Source: Agrostemma githago (lineage: Eukaryota > Streptophyta > Magnoliopsida > Caryophyllales > Caryophyllaceae). From it: a stretch of 64,000 nt of DNA. Both the position numbers and the translations under genes were made by a program. Below the pieces are notes generated by a model, which saw nothing but the letters and a program-made list of their open reading frames with translations, was not told the DNA's origin and did not search any database. The stretch's first letter is position 1. Each line of letters starts with the position of its first letter. Below, piece after piece: positions 22,901-36,100 of this stretch. Location of the stretch: NCBI GenBank assembly GCA_958450325.1, contig OY288259.1:61282987-61346986 (forward strand), written 5' to 3'.

Positions 22901-25900
22901 CTCATACAGTCATACCTCCTACGGAAATTGAAGGTTTGGCCTTCAATTTGCTAGGTGAGACGGTAGTAGTTGAGTAGGATAAACAAGGGGTGAAATAGGG
23001 AACCAATGGTCTTAGTTATAGTAGGTCTTGCGTAAGATGGAGTATCGGTCATAAATCTTAAAACCGATCAAATATTATCACATTGGTCTATTAAAGACAA
23101 ATTACTTGTCATTAACTAGACAACTAGTCATGTGATATGATATGTATTTGACGCGTAAGATGTAAAATGGATACTCCTGTCACAAACAAAAATTTGTGTG
23201 ACCAATTTTTATAACCTTATTAGCCCTTGTATAATTTTTGACCATTTTTATTCCGAACGGTTAAATCTAAAAAAAAGGTGTATTATACACTTCAAATTCC
23301 TATTGGACCAGATTTCATGTTATAAAGCGACCCCGGACACCTGAGATAAAAATCAGCACAAAAAAAAATATGTTCCGGTAGGACCCTCCGAACAGCTAAA
23401 TTCGAAGTGTATAATACACGTTTTTTCGAGATTTTGGCGTCCGAAAAAAAAAAGACCAAAAATCGTACAAGGTGCTAATAAGGTCATAATAAATTGTCAC
23501 ACAAAATTTTAGGACTAACAGAGCACATCTTAAGGTCTTGAATGTGTGAAAAACCAACGTTGAAAGAAAATCGGTCAATCATGAAAAGGCAACGTATTGT
23601 CTTCGTTTGAGCCTGAAATATGACCGGGTACCTTATAAAGCGACCCCAGACACGTGGCCAAAAAATCAGCACAAAAAAACTCTAGTCCAGTAGGACCCTC
23701 CGAACGGCAAAATTCGAAGTGTATAATACACGTTTTTTCGAGATTTTGGCGTCCGAAAAAAAATGACCGAAAATCGTACAAGGTGCTCATAAGGTCATAA
23801 TAAATGGTCACACAAAATTTTAGCACCAACATAGCACATCTTAAGGTCCCGATGTGTGAAAACCAACGTTGAAAGAAAATCGATAAATCAAGAAAAGGCA
23901 ACGTATTGTCTTCGTTTGAGCCTGAAATCTTACCGGGTACCTTATAAAGCGACCCCAGATACATGGCCAAAAAATCAGCACCAAAAAAAGTCTGATCCGG
24001 TAGGGCCTTCCGAACAGCTAAATTTGGTCCACGTACACATTTTTTCGAGATTTTGGCGTCCAAAAAAAATGACCAAAAATCGTAAGAGGTGCTCATAAGG
24101 TCATAATTAATTGTCACACAAAATTTTAGCACCAATAGAGCACATCTTAAGGTCCTGATGTGTGAAAAACCAATGTTGAAAGAAAATCGGTCAATCATGA
24201 AAATGCAACTTATTGCCTTCGTTTGAGCCTGAAATATGACCAGGTACCTTATAAAGCGACCCCAGACACGTGGCCAAAAAATCAACACCAAAAAAAATCC
24301 GGTCCGGTAGGACCCTCCGAACGACTAAATTCGAAGTGTATAATACACGTTTTTGAGATTTTGGCGTTCAAAAAAAAAATGACCAAAAATCGTACGAGGT
24401 GCTAATAAGGTCATAATTAATTGTCACACAAAATTTTAGCACCAATAGAGCACATCTTAAGGTCCCGATGTGTGAAAAACCAATGTTGAAAGAAAATCGA
24501 TCAATCATGAAAATGCAACGTATTGCCTTCGTTTGAGCCTGAAATATGACAGGGTACCATATAAAGTGACCCCAGACACGTGGCCAAAAATCAGCACAAA
24601 AAAAAAATCCGGTCCGGTAGGACCCTCCGAACGAAGTCGAAGTGTATAATACACGTTTTTTCGAGATTTTGGGTGTCCGAAAAAAAATGACCGAAAATCG
24701 TACGAGATGCTAATAAGGTCATAATTAATTGTCATACAAAATTTTAGCACCAACGGAGCACATCTTAAGGTCTCGATGTGTGAAAAACCAACGTTGAAAG
24801 AAAATCGGTCAATCATGAAAAGGTAACGTATTGTCTTCGTTTGAGCCTGAAATTTGACCAGGTACCTTATAAAGCGACCCCAGACACTTGGCCAAAAAAT
24901 CAACACCAAAAAAAATCCGGTCCGGTAGGACCCTCCGAACGGCTAAATTCGAAGTGTATAATACACGTTTTTTCAAGATTTTGGCGTCCAAAAAAAAAAA
25001 GACCAAAAATCGTACGAGGTGCTAATAAGGTCATAATTAATTGTCACACAAAATTTTAGCACCAACAGAGCAAATCTTAAGGTCTCGATGTGTGAAAAAC
25101 CAACGTTGAAAGAAAATCGGTCAATCATGAAAAGGCAACCGTATTGCCTTCGTTTGCCTGAAATCTGACCGGGTACCTTATAAAGCAACCCCAGACACGT
25201 GGCCAAAAATCAGCACCAAAAAAAATCCGGTCCGGTAGGACCCTCCGAACGAAGTCGAAGTGTATAATACACGTTTTTTCGAGATTTTGGGTGTCCGAAA
25301 AAAAATGACCGAAAATCGTACGAGATGCTAATAAGGTCATAATTAATTGTCATACAAAATTTTAGCACCAACAGAGCACATCTTAAGGTCTCGATGTGTG
25401 AAAAACCAACGTTGAAAGAAAATCGGTCAATCATGAAAAGGCAACGTATTGTCTTCGTTTGAGCCTGAAATCTGACCAGGTACCTTATAAAGCGACCCCA
25501 GACACTTGGCCAAAAAATCAACACCAAAAAAAATCCGGTCCGGTAGGACCCTCCGAACAGCTAAATTCGAAGTGTATAATACACGTTTTTTCGAGATTTT
25601 GGGCGTCCGAAAAAAAATGACCGAAAATCGTACGAGATGCTAATAAAGTCATGATTAATTGTCACACAAAATTTTAGCACCAACAGAGCACATCTTAAGG
25701 TCTTGAATGTGTGAAAAACCAATGTTGAAAGAAAATCGGTCAATCATGAAAAGGCAATGTATTGTTTTCGTTTGAGCCTGAAGTTTGACCGGGTACCTTA
25801 TAAAGCGACCCCAGACATGTGGCCAAAAAATCAGCACCAAAAAAAATTCGGTCTGGTAGGACCCTCCGAACGGCTAAATTCGAAGTGTATAATACACGTT

Positions 25901-27513
25901 TTTTTCGAGATTTTGGGCGTCCGGAAAAAAATGACCGAAAATCGTACGAGATGCTAATAAGGTCATAATTAATTGTCACACAAAATTTTAGCACCAACAG
26001 AGCAAATCTTAAGGTCTCGATGTGTGAAAAACCAACGTTGAAAGAAAATTGGTCAATCATGAAAAGGCAACGTTTTGTCTTCGTTCGAGCCTAAAATTTG
26101 ACATGGTACCTTATAAAGTGACCCTAAATACATGGCCAAAAAATCAGCACCAAAAAAATCTGGTCCGGTAGGACCTTCGGAACGACTAAATTCGAAGTGT
26201 ATAATACATGTTTTTTCGAGATTTTGGCGTCCGAAAAAAAAATGACCAAAAATCGTGCGAGGTGCTAATAAGGTCATAATTAATGATCACATAAAATTTT
26301 AGCACCAACAGAGCACATCTTAAGGTCGCGATGTGTGAAAAACCAACGCGGAAAGAAAATCAATAAATCATGAAAAGACAACATATTGTCTTCGTTTGAG
26401 CCTGAAATTTGACTGTATACCTTATAAATTGACTCCAGTCACGTGGCAGAAAATTAAGCACAAAAAAAATCTGGTCCGATAGGACCTTCCGAACAGGCTA
26501 AATTCGAAGTGTATAATACACGTTTTTTCGAGATTTTGACGTCCGAAAAAAAAATGACCGAAAATCGTACGAGTTGCTAATAAGGTCGTAATAAATGGTC
26601 ACACAAAATTTATGAACCAACAAAGCACATCTTAAGGTCCCGATGTTTGAAAAACCAACGTTGTAAGAAAATCGGTAAATCTGGACAACTAAATACTTCT
26701 CACAAATCTTAAAAAGCGGGAAAAAAATACAAAGGACGGAGAAATGCTCGTTAGGACGGGAAAAAAGACTTAAAAGAAGTTTATAAGGTGGTAGAATAGG
26801 AAAAGTTTAGGAAAATTTGTTAAGATCGAAGTAATGCTCGTTATGAAAAAGTAATTCCATCATTTTTTTTTTACTTCTTGACAGTTCCCGAGCCAAATCT
26901 GGACACGTTTGTATTTTGCAAGAGCGAGGGTTCTATCGGGTCCATTCCGCTTGATGATAGGTAAGCATCTTACACTTCTCGTGGAACTCAACTCACCATT
27001 AGGTCACCATTAGGGATGTTCACCGATCCAAACCCAGACCGGACCGGACCGGTTTGACCCCCGGACCGAAAACCCAAAAAATCCAAACCCGCTGACCGGA
27101 CCGGACCCTCTTAAGACCGGATCGGACCGTAAAAATACACTAAATTTGATATTTTTTTAAAGTGTGGACCGGACCGGACTGGACCGGGGACCGGTTACCA
27201 ACTTTTTTGGGACCCGGAGACCGGACCGGTACGTGCCCCGGTCTGGACCGACCCGGTCAATTTTTGAACACCCCTACTCACCATCAATTCAAATATATAT
27301 ACTTCGTCTAACCTTATATGATCTTTTCATTTGATTATTTATAATTTCATCTTAGAAAGTAAGTACATTCAATTAAATGATGTCTAAATTTAATTTACGG
27401 TGTGTGTGTGCAGTGGAGATGAAATTGTAGACCTAGTCGCCGGTGATTTATATGTTCTTCGCTACAAATCGATCAAGCCATATTTGGAGACCGGGCAAAT
27501 CGATCTAGTTTGA
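19983..27513 (+). CDS. SLD5: DNA replication complex GINS subunit SLD5
   Basis: GINS joins MCM2-7 and CDC45 to form the replicative helicase in the nucleus. Exons: 19983-20147, 22198-22320, 22436-22515, 22616-22725, 26885-26960, 27414-27513; 217 residues, the family length. Seen: TSDVQLLKKAWRDEKSAPQI, then EETI..ITKSGFDPLIVSIYQMDLNR, YLLKSYLRIRLHKIEK, HISKTDLWDRLSEQEQRFAK (helical A domain), the linker SEEDDMVPEPNLDTFVFCKS, and the C-terminal B domain ending VDLVAGDLYVLRYKSIKPYL and QIDLV. It agrees almost residue for residue in motif order with Arabidopsis SLD5 (from memory). This is the only plus-strand gene in the window. Intron 1 (2.05 kb) and intron 4 (4.16 kb) are both filled with tandem repeats, so the 0.65-kb coding sequence spans 7.5 kb. 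Confidence 0.96.
20205..21740. repeat. Minisatellite in SLD5 intron 1, period ~125 bp, ~12 copies
   Basis: Each unit has gagttttagtattcaaactt, gatgattttctaattaggtt, tcaccttattacggcgtcgt and catttgttcagatattca. The phrase agtattcaaac or a variant occurs near 20226, 20358, 20480, 20616, 20762, 20874, 21022, 21147, 21267, 21401, 21509 and 21635. Spacing varies between 108 and 148 through small indels. It begins only about 60 bp after the 5' splice site. Confidence 0.9.
23200..26695. repeat. Satellite-like array in SLD5 intron 4, period ~310 bp, ~11 copies
   Basis: Units contain the near-palindrome gtgtataatacacg at about 23408, 23719, 24337, 24643, 24953, 25258, 25573, 25886, 26197 and 26508 (one further unit near 24030 has lost it, and a partial unit lies at the start), giving spacings of 305-315 bp. 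Other constant words are ccggtaggaccctccgaacg, cttataaagcgaccccagac, gagcacatcttaaggtc and ttgaaagaaaatcggtcaat. Outer units are more diverged than central ones. Units stay open in one minus-strand frame for up to 238 codons, but with no start or codon pattern of a gene. Confidence 0.95.
27011..27276. mobile_element. hAT-like MITE in SLD5 intron 5, intact
   Basis: Ends TAGGGATGTTCA and TGAACACCCCTA (one mismatch inverted). Target duplication gtcaccat (27003-27010) and ctcaccat (27277-27284), 7 of 8 bases. The interior is made of accggaccgg words. Same family as 2619-2857 and the piece at 41309. Confidence 0.88.
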
Positions 27514-27749
27514 AGTCAGAATCATATTTGGTGGCGGTGAGTATACACAATTTCCTTTAAACAGGAAAAATAGTCACTCGCTAATTTCGTATTTCTCACC
27601 TAAAAAAAAAAAAAGCAAACAATCCTCCCTTCCAACCTTAAGTGAATAGTGTAAGACCGGAGACGGTTCAATGTCCGTTTTCAACTCCGAATTTGTGTAA
27701 TTTTATTTTATTTGAAATTTTTAATTTGTTTACTTTTTTTATTAAGGTT

Positions 27750-28180
27750 GCGTTTGGGTACTCGGAATTGATTTGAATATCAAGAATTCAATTCCCGGAT
27801 TTGAATTTCTAGAATTCAAATCCAAATCCAAATCCAAAATGGTGTTTGGGTACCCTTGGATTTGGATTTTGATTTCGAGAGGGTGGAGTCGGGTCAAGGT
27901 CACCAATTTTTATTTTTAAAATTTTTTCATCAGAAATATCTAAATGTTCAAATACGGAAAAAAAAAACAAATAATACGACAAGATTATGCGAAAAAACAA
28001 ATAAACGACAAGTGACGGAATTGAAATGACTACCATATACTAGGAATTTGAGAAAACCAAATTTGAACTAAGTTGGATTTGGTGAAAATTTCAAATCCAA
28101 ATCCCAAGGTTTCCAAACGTTCAAAATATTTCAAATCTGGAATTCAAATACAAATACAAGTTTCCAAACATGTCATAAGT
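27750..28180. mobile_element. Palindromic MITE-like element 3' of SLD5
   Basis: The left part has gcgtttgggtactcggaatt, aatccaaatccaaa and gtgtttgggtaccc; the right part has ggatttggtgaaaatttcaa, caaggtttccaaacgttc and gtttccaaacatgtc, the inverse words. Ends are not sharp and no target duplication was identified. Confidence 0.5.
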
Positions 28181-28267
28181 AAATTTAATTACTTCATATC
28201 ATTTAAAATTTTGTTAAAAATAACTCTCTTTTAATTGTATTTTAAATTTTATTTTATCCTATTTGTA

Positions 28268-29880
28268 ATTACTCCGTTTTAAAAAACTTTGTACAGTATC
28301 ATTTTTGAAAATTGCTCCATTTTAAAAAAAAAAAATTAAGAATAACTCTGAAAATCTATCGAAAATTAAATAATTGCTCCAAAATATAATTTTTGGACAA
28401 AGATGCCCTTGATTAGACGGTGAAAAAGTTGGGGACATTTTCGTTCAAAAATTATATTTTGGAACAATTTTTTCCTTTGATAAACGGAGTAAGTATTAAT
28501 GTTACTCTTTTTTTATGCCGAGATTTCGAGTTTGAAATGATTAGCTCATTATGAATTTTTTAGTTTGTGGAATTTTTTATGAAGTAAATCAAAAATTATT
28601 CCTTTTTAAAATATTATTTTTGAAAATTACTCTCTTCAAAAAATTTATTAAAAATAATTTTTAAAAGCTATCGAAAGTTAAAAAATTGTTCTAAAAAATA
28701 ACTTTTGGACAAAATGTCCTTTTTGGTTAGAGGGTGAGGTGAATTGTTATGAAATAAAAAAGCTATGACCTTTTTCGTCCAAAAATTATATTTTGGAACA
28801 TTTTTTACACTTTCAATAAATTTTGGAAGTTATTTTTTTACAAAAAATTCAAAACGGAGTACTCTTTTTTTTATCAAATTTGAAATTTTTAGCCTACTGG
28901 AGTATAATTTTTTTCTAAAATGTTCTGGTCATGAATGATGACGATATGCAGACTATACCAGGTCGACAAATTAATTTTTTTTAAACAAAACGACAGAAAA
29001 TAAAAAGTATAAAAAAACGCTGAATACGAGAATAACAAATTTTTTTACGTTTTTTTTAACAAAAATGACAGGAAAAAAGTATAAAAAATGCTGAATACGA
29101 GAATAAGTTTCTATTGAAAGTCTGTGAATCTATCTAAAGTTTAAAAATTGATCCAAAATATAATTTTTGAACAAAACTACTTACTTCTTTATGCCAGCAG
29201 AGATTTCGAGTATGAAATTTTTAATTTGTGTAATTATTTATGAAATAAATTACAAATAACTTCCTTTTAAAATATTATTTTTGAAAATTACTCCATTTTA
29301 AAAAAATTGTTAAAAATAATTTTCAAAATCTATCGAAAGTTCAAAAATTGTTCCAAAATATAATTTTTGGACAAAAATGCCTTTGGTTAGGTGAGGTGAA
29401 CTGATAAGGAATAAAAAAGTTGGACACATTTTTGTCCGAATATTATATTTTGGAACAATTTTTTAACTTTTGATAAATTTTGGGATTTATTTTAACAAAA
29501 ATTTCAAAAGGAAATAATTTTCAAATTTACTTTGTGTAATTATTTTAAAGCCAACAGAGATTTCGAATTCAAAATTTTTAGCTTACTGTAATAAATTGAT
29601 TATATATGCAAACTATGCCCGAAAAAAACCTAGAAATTCGACTGGTTTTGCTAGCTTTACCAAATTAGCAGATCGACAACAATTTTTTTAAACAAGAATG
29701 ACAGAAAAATAAGTAAAAAAACACTGAATACGAGAATAACAAATTTTTTAACGTTTTTTTATAAACAAAAACAACAGAAAAATAAGTATAAAAAAAACAC
29801 TGAATACGAGAAAAAGTTTCTATTGAAAGTCGGTGAATCTTTACAAAGAAAGAGTATTAAGTACGGAGTATTAACCTCTC
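28268..29880. repeat. Cluster of related palindromic MITEs (ACTCCGTTTT family)
   Basis: One copy, about 28268-28494, has ends TTACTCCGTTTTA and TAAACGGAGTAA and an internal hairpin, ccaaaatataatttttggac versus gtccaaaaattatattttgg. Two more diverged copies follow at about 28571-28862 and 29244-29525, with pieces between. The interval also holds a duplicated segment (acgacagaaaataa..gaatacgagaataaca at about 28990-29100 and 29695-29815). A fourth family member lies in phytochrome B intron 2 (about 59755-59945). There is no gene in this convergent spacer between SLD5 and the next gene. Confidence 0.7.
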
Positions 29881-30121
29881 AGTATCTCATCTTCTCCGAG
29901 CACATCCTCCATAAAACCAACCCTGAAGAAAAGAACTTTCCGGACCCCAGATTCTGATATTTGAGACGGAACATGAAGCACAAGGACCAGCTGAGGCGAG
30001 GCCCGCCTGAAGGGTATCAACTAACAAAAAGTCTCTCCAAAACTGCGTTAGTTAGAGAAGAGAATAGAGACGGTTTTTGCAGGGTCGGCTATTAATTAAG
30101 TCTCTACTGCAATAATAATAA

Positions 30122-33100
30122 TCAGCGGACTGGGTTTGAGAAGAAAATGACGAGAAAATATACGATGAAACCAGCAATAAGAATGCCACCGTATATAAAA
30201 GTTTGAGATGTTTGTCGAGGGGTTTTGTATTCGATACTGCAGCATTTCATCTTTTCCCTTTCGCTGATCAATATACTGTCAACGTACCTGCATGCATTGA
30301 CGTAATTCATTATTTCTGAATGACATTCGTTTAAAATCACGGGATTTCCAAAAACATATAGGTTGTACCCCTAAATTTAAAAGTACTACTGTAGTTTATA
30401 AATTGGAATTTTGTAACGTATGTCCTAAGTGTACATATTAATACGGTAATTAGAGATGGATTTCCAAGAATAATTCTCTAGTACACGTTAAAAAAACTGA
30501 TGGATTATAAAAATATTTTATTATAAAATCTTAAATTTTTTAATGCATATTAGGTTTTAAAAAAGGATATTACATTGATTATTTTAAAAAACCTTAAATC
30601 AATTTTTTTATAATAATAAAAAATGTAAGCTATTAAGAGTATGTAAGTAAATAATTGTTTACTTTTTTTTTTAATCAAAATAATTATTTATTTAAATATT
30701 TAAACAATTGATGAAAAATTACGGAGTATAAACTTATAGAGTACTCCTATTATTTTTGCTAGGGTGACAAATAAGATCACTAAAAACATATGATAACAAT
30801 ATAACATTAGTTAGTACTGTAGTACTTTTAATTTATTTTGCAATTGTATAATACGGAGTATTTTTCAAATAAAAATATTAGGATAAGAAATGCGGAAATT
30901 AAAGGTTAAAAAATGTAAGTTTTTTTTTTAAAAAAATAGAATACTCAGTGTTTTTTAAGGAAAATATGTTCAAGATTGAGTAAATGATACATTAGTTAAT
31001 TAGTTATTGTAAAGTTTGTAAATAAGCCTCCAACATTAAAAATTTACGGTATTTTAAAAGATTTTCGTAAAGTTAAAAGAGGTAAAAATAACTGAAGGAG
31101 ACACCAAGAAGAAAATAATTTGCGGCCGTCTCTGATCGTGTAAGTGAGAAAAAGAAAATGGTTGGGATAACTCACTGTTGCGTGAACATTGACGTTTGAA
31201 GAATCTCCGAACTGTTGTAATGAGCATCTTGGAATCGATGGTCGTATAGCAATGCTGATAAATCGACAAGCTGTTCCTCAATGTTCTGAAATTCAATAGT
31301 CGTTATTACCATTTAGTAAAAGAGCAGAAAACACAACGACAACCTATGTCACTTCGACTCGGCTCAAGGGGTTGGACTCGGACATGATTATTTCATGAAA
31401 ACTTTACACGTTTTTGTTATAAAATGAAGCGTCCGAGTGACATACCAGTTGACACCGGTGCATATCCTAAGTGACACAGACTCGGCTATTTCATGAAAAA
31501 TTGACACGTTTTTGTTATAAAGTGAAGTGTGTTACTTCGACTCGGCTTAAGGGGTTGGACTCGGACACAACTATTTCATGAAAAATTTACACGTTTCTGT
31601 TATAAAATGAAGTGTCCGAGTGACATACCAGTTGACACCGGTGCGTATCCTAAGTGACAAACTTGGCTATTTCATGAAAAATTGACACGTTTTTGTTATA
31701 AAGTGAAGTGTTCTAAGTGTCATACCAATGTTGGACATTGGTACATGAGCTCATATAAACCTGGCAAACAGATCGTGGCGTGTTCATGTTCGTGTCATTG
31801 GTAAACGGGTCACGAACCCTCAACCCAAACTCGACCCATTTAAGTTTCGTGTTATGTTCGTGTTGACCCACTTACATAAATGGGTCATTAAGCTTCAACT
31901 CAAACCCGTTTATTTCGTGTCGGGTTCGTGCCGTGTCATTTTTTGTCGGCTCTAAGCTCATATGAAGTGTAGAAATAACATAGACGCCAACAATTTAGGA
32001 AATTTATGAACTTACATCGAGGTATTTCTCCAATCTTTCAACCAATTCATGCGGGAAAGGCTCTGGTAGATGGGTCGTCTTTTTGTAAAATTTCTCAACC
32101 CAAAGTTCGGTAGTCGTCTTGTTCCTTTTGCCTTTCACTGGTTCACCAAGAGGCGTTTTCAGATATTCTGACGCAAAGGCTTGGACGACCTGAGGAATCA
32201 GCAAGGAACTAATGATCTCGGTCTAAACTCTAAACTGCAAGTTAAAAAGAAGGATTGATTGTTTTAGGTGCAGAAATCGACAGACTATACCTCTGATGTT
32301 TCTCTGATCCTTCGAAGTGCAGAATCGACGTGAGCATATATTGTGTTCCTCTGCAGATATAAATGAACAAAACTTGGATGAATGTCTTAATATTTTACAT
32401 TTACAGTTATTTGGTCCCAAAAAGATTTGGGGTCGGTTAACATGAATCATTACCCAAAATTGTCGGGTCGCATCAAATTAAACCATCATATAAAAAAATA
32501 TAATAGTAGGGATAGTAATATGGAAAAAAAAAAAACGAAATTTCAGGCTCAAAATAAAGTTAGAAAGCATTATAATTAAATTTTTTAAGAGTTACAAATT
32601 CCAAGTCGAAGAAGAAAATTTAGTAAATAAAAATATTAATTGCCAGTTATTTGTGTAATTTTAATTAATATGCAGTTTTTTTTACCAAATTTACCAAAAT
32701 AAATATGCACCTTCGAAATTTACAAATTCACACAAAATTTGTAAAAAGCAACTTGGATTGACCACAACAACCGATTCATGTCCATAAAGTCTTACTCGAG
32801 TCTCTTCCTCAAAGAAGAGGCGATTGTGTAAGCATATATAGTCGTAAAAATAATTTACGTAAAAATTATAAGTCTTAAAATTATAGGCGTAGATCAATAT
32901 GCATTTCATGAAATTAATAAATGCATTTCGACTTACACGTGCAACGTCATGAAGAATTTGACTGATCTTCGAAGAATTAGAGAATGGTCCAAAAGGATGG
33001 CAACCGACTCCCCAAAGCCAATTTACGACTGGCCGTTCATGTATATGAGAAGCCCTTTCGTATGGAGCACTCAGTCCGCCAACAACTGAAGCAAGTCCTG

Positions 33101-36100
33101 CTAATATATGGCGCTGAGCTTGTGACGGAAGAGCATATCTCCTTTCTGTCTCAGAAACATAACTTTTGACGAAAATCCAGCCAAAACAGAAACAAAATAG
33201 TCGTCAGTCAGAATTTGTAACGGAACCCGAGGAGACAGAAAAACATATATGCAAATATTTTTGCATGATGATGAAGAAAGGCAAAGCAGCGGAATATGGA
33301 GGCGGAGGTACTTAAAATAAGCTAAAGGGAACTGTGAGGATGGAATGAGTAAGACTCACCTAAGAGGTACTTTTTCCGATTGATGCTCAAGTACGACAAT
33401 AACATCTTTACTTGTCCAGACCATACTTTCATCTTCCATCATGAGGTGAGGATCAACATCAGCTAGCGATAGCACAAAACTAGAGGATACAAAAACAAAA
33501 ACAAAAAACGAGAAACAAGTTACAAGTGTATATCAAGATTGTAGAGTTATACTCCGTTTTTTTATGTTTCTTCCCGCTTTTTAAGATTTGTGAGGAGTAT
33601 TTAATTGAAACGGGAAGAAACATGAAAAACGGAGGGAGTAGCTGATAAATGTACGATGGCTAAGATTCATCGCCATTCAGTTTTGGACGGCCTTTGAGGC
33701 AATGGGATGACGTTATTTTACTGTCAAAGATGATAGATACTGTAATTGAGTATGGGTTGAGATTTGAGACACCACGTCAAGATTATTTCATTACCGTAAC
33801 GGCTTTTTAAGGTGGTGTGGCGTACCGGGTAGCATGACTGCTTGAGAGACAGTCAAAATGACGGAGTATATTGAACTTACACTGGTATGACTCTGGTACC
33901 ATATGTTCGGTAAAGGTTTCCCGCTTTCTTCTGAACTCGCCTTTTCTTTGCTTTGCTATTTTTGTTATTGTAGCTTTCCCAAAGTGGTTTATGCTTCAGT
34001 ATGGAATCACTGGAAATATCGCTTTCATCCATCCAAGTCTAGAAAAGATAGCAAGTACTTTAATCCATAGTACCACAGAGGAAACGAAAAAATATACAGT
34101 GATAGTCCATGACGTCTGAGTTCATGGTTGGAATCTTATTTACAATGAACGAAGCATACAAACTAAACATCTATTGAAGACAAGCCAGGGTCAGCTGACG
34201 ACATTATAGTCTTCGTCGGTGAAATTGCAGCATAATTAGAATAGTACTGTTCCTTATTAACAGTCGGTGATCATGCGGAACCACTTTAAATACAACAAAT
34301 AGTATGTAATGTTTTTTTTTCACGTGACCAGTAGATTGTACAGTATTACTTTCTATATTAACCGCACTCAAGAAGCCTCGGAAGAAGGGGTCTAACCTGG
34401 CGAAGGAAAAACTTGTCTTTAAGTGTGGGATCAGCCACCTCCAAAATACCAGCAGCAAGCACATCAGCTGATCTTTCCATTTCCTGTGAGTTGCGTTTTC
34501 TTATTAAAGACTGATTTCTGAAGTGATGTAAAACCAAAACATTTTTTTTCTATGAGAAATGACAGAAATCCCATGGGTTCAATATACGGTGGTTCTTGTG
34601 TTGTGTTGACCCCGACAAGACATGATTGTAAACTTTATAGTTTATACTGCTGACAAAAGAAAATTGGATGAGGGTAAAAATAGAAGGTTGAGGGGGTAAA
34701 AATTGACCTCTTTAAGAAGAGCACCATCAATAAATGTCTTTGTCTGAACATGAAAGCGTCCATCATTCTTTGTTTCGTGCACTGAGTTGCCTCGTGTTGC
34801 TTCAGCAACAGCAATTGCCAACTTCTCATGCTGGTGTAATGCATGATCACCCCCTACGATGACAACATCTTGATTCTGATGAACCATTTTCTTAACCTGA
34901 AAAATAAATAAAGTACAAAAGATGTAAATTATCCTTCGATCTATACACATTTCAGCATTAAAGATAATGTCAGAACCTACATCGCTGCAAATAAACTTCT
35001 TGTAAAAGAACATTCAAGATAAAATATCAGAGCCTAAATCTAAGTGAATACACTTCTTTATAACTGAACAGGCTCGAGCCATAGCGTGATCTGCAATGTT
35101 CATTCCACGTCACATTTTTTATGGCATCAATATTAGAGGGATTGTGGCTTGCAAGGGACATGCTTGTATACATATGGGACAAGATATGATACAGGGGGGC
35201 TCAAACGCAAGTTTGCAACAAGTCAAGAAGCACTAATCCAGACAAATGTTACAGGGAATGATCAACTTACTTCTGCTTTAATTGCTTCGACGTCTATGCT
35301 GTAATTATGGCCTTGACTCATAATGCTATAACGATTATGGTTCCGGAGGACAACAATTGGTATCAACAACCTTTTGGTCATATCAACAGTCTCAAATCTG
35401 AACCAAAAGAAAAGGAAATTAGAAGGTTCCGGAACAGTTGAACAGTTGCCCAACGATTATGGTTCCGGAAGACTATTAAGGAACATCATTACCCAACTTT
35501 GAACAGTTGCCTCACAACATACTGAAAACAGAATATGCTTAAACTTAATATACTATGCATCACTACTGCATCGAAGTAAAGAAAATTACTAGTTGTTTAT
35601 CCATCATTACCGAACATCTGGAGCTATAACATGCTCAACCGTGGTTGAAACAAGAGATCCAAGGTGGCCGATAAATAAATCATGGCTTGAGTGATCAGCA
35701 GCAGCATTTAGACCTTTCGGAAACACAAAATTACGAAGGCGTGGGAGTGTTTTTGAGCTGATACTTCCTTCTTCTGTTTCAATCTTCCCATATGTACAAG
35801 GCCCTGCTGACAAGTCAATCACAGCAAACCTGCATATCATATCAGATTATTACAACTCTAATTTCCAGTCAACCGATTTACGAGCCAGAGAATATAATGA
35901 CATGAATGTCACTTCTTAACTCTATTAGAAATTAGAAATATAAATAGAGATAATAGTAAATCATCAAATACCTGTTTGAGCTAACCCAAACTTGAGATGC
36001 TCCCCCTCCATTGTAACGGTAGCGGTATATGTAATCCCCTTCTTGTTTTTTCAGTTCATCTTCTTTAAGTTGATTAATTTTACCATATATAAAATCTTCA

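Noticed and set aside
23575..24291. A 238-codon minus-strand open frame and a series of similar shorter ones
   Set aside because: They lie wholly in the ~310-bp satellite units of SLD5 intron 4. The frame repeats with the unit, has no recognisable domain and breaks differently in each copy.
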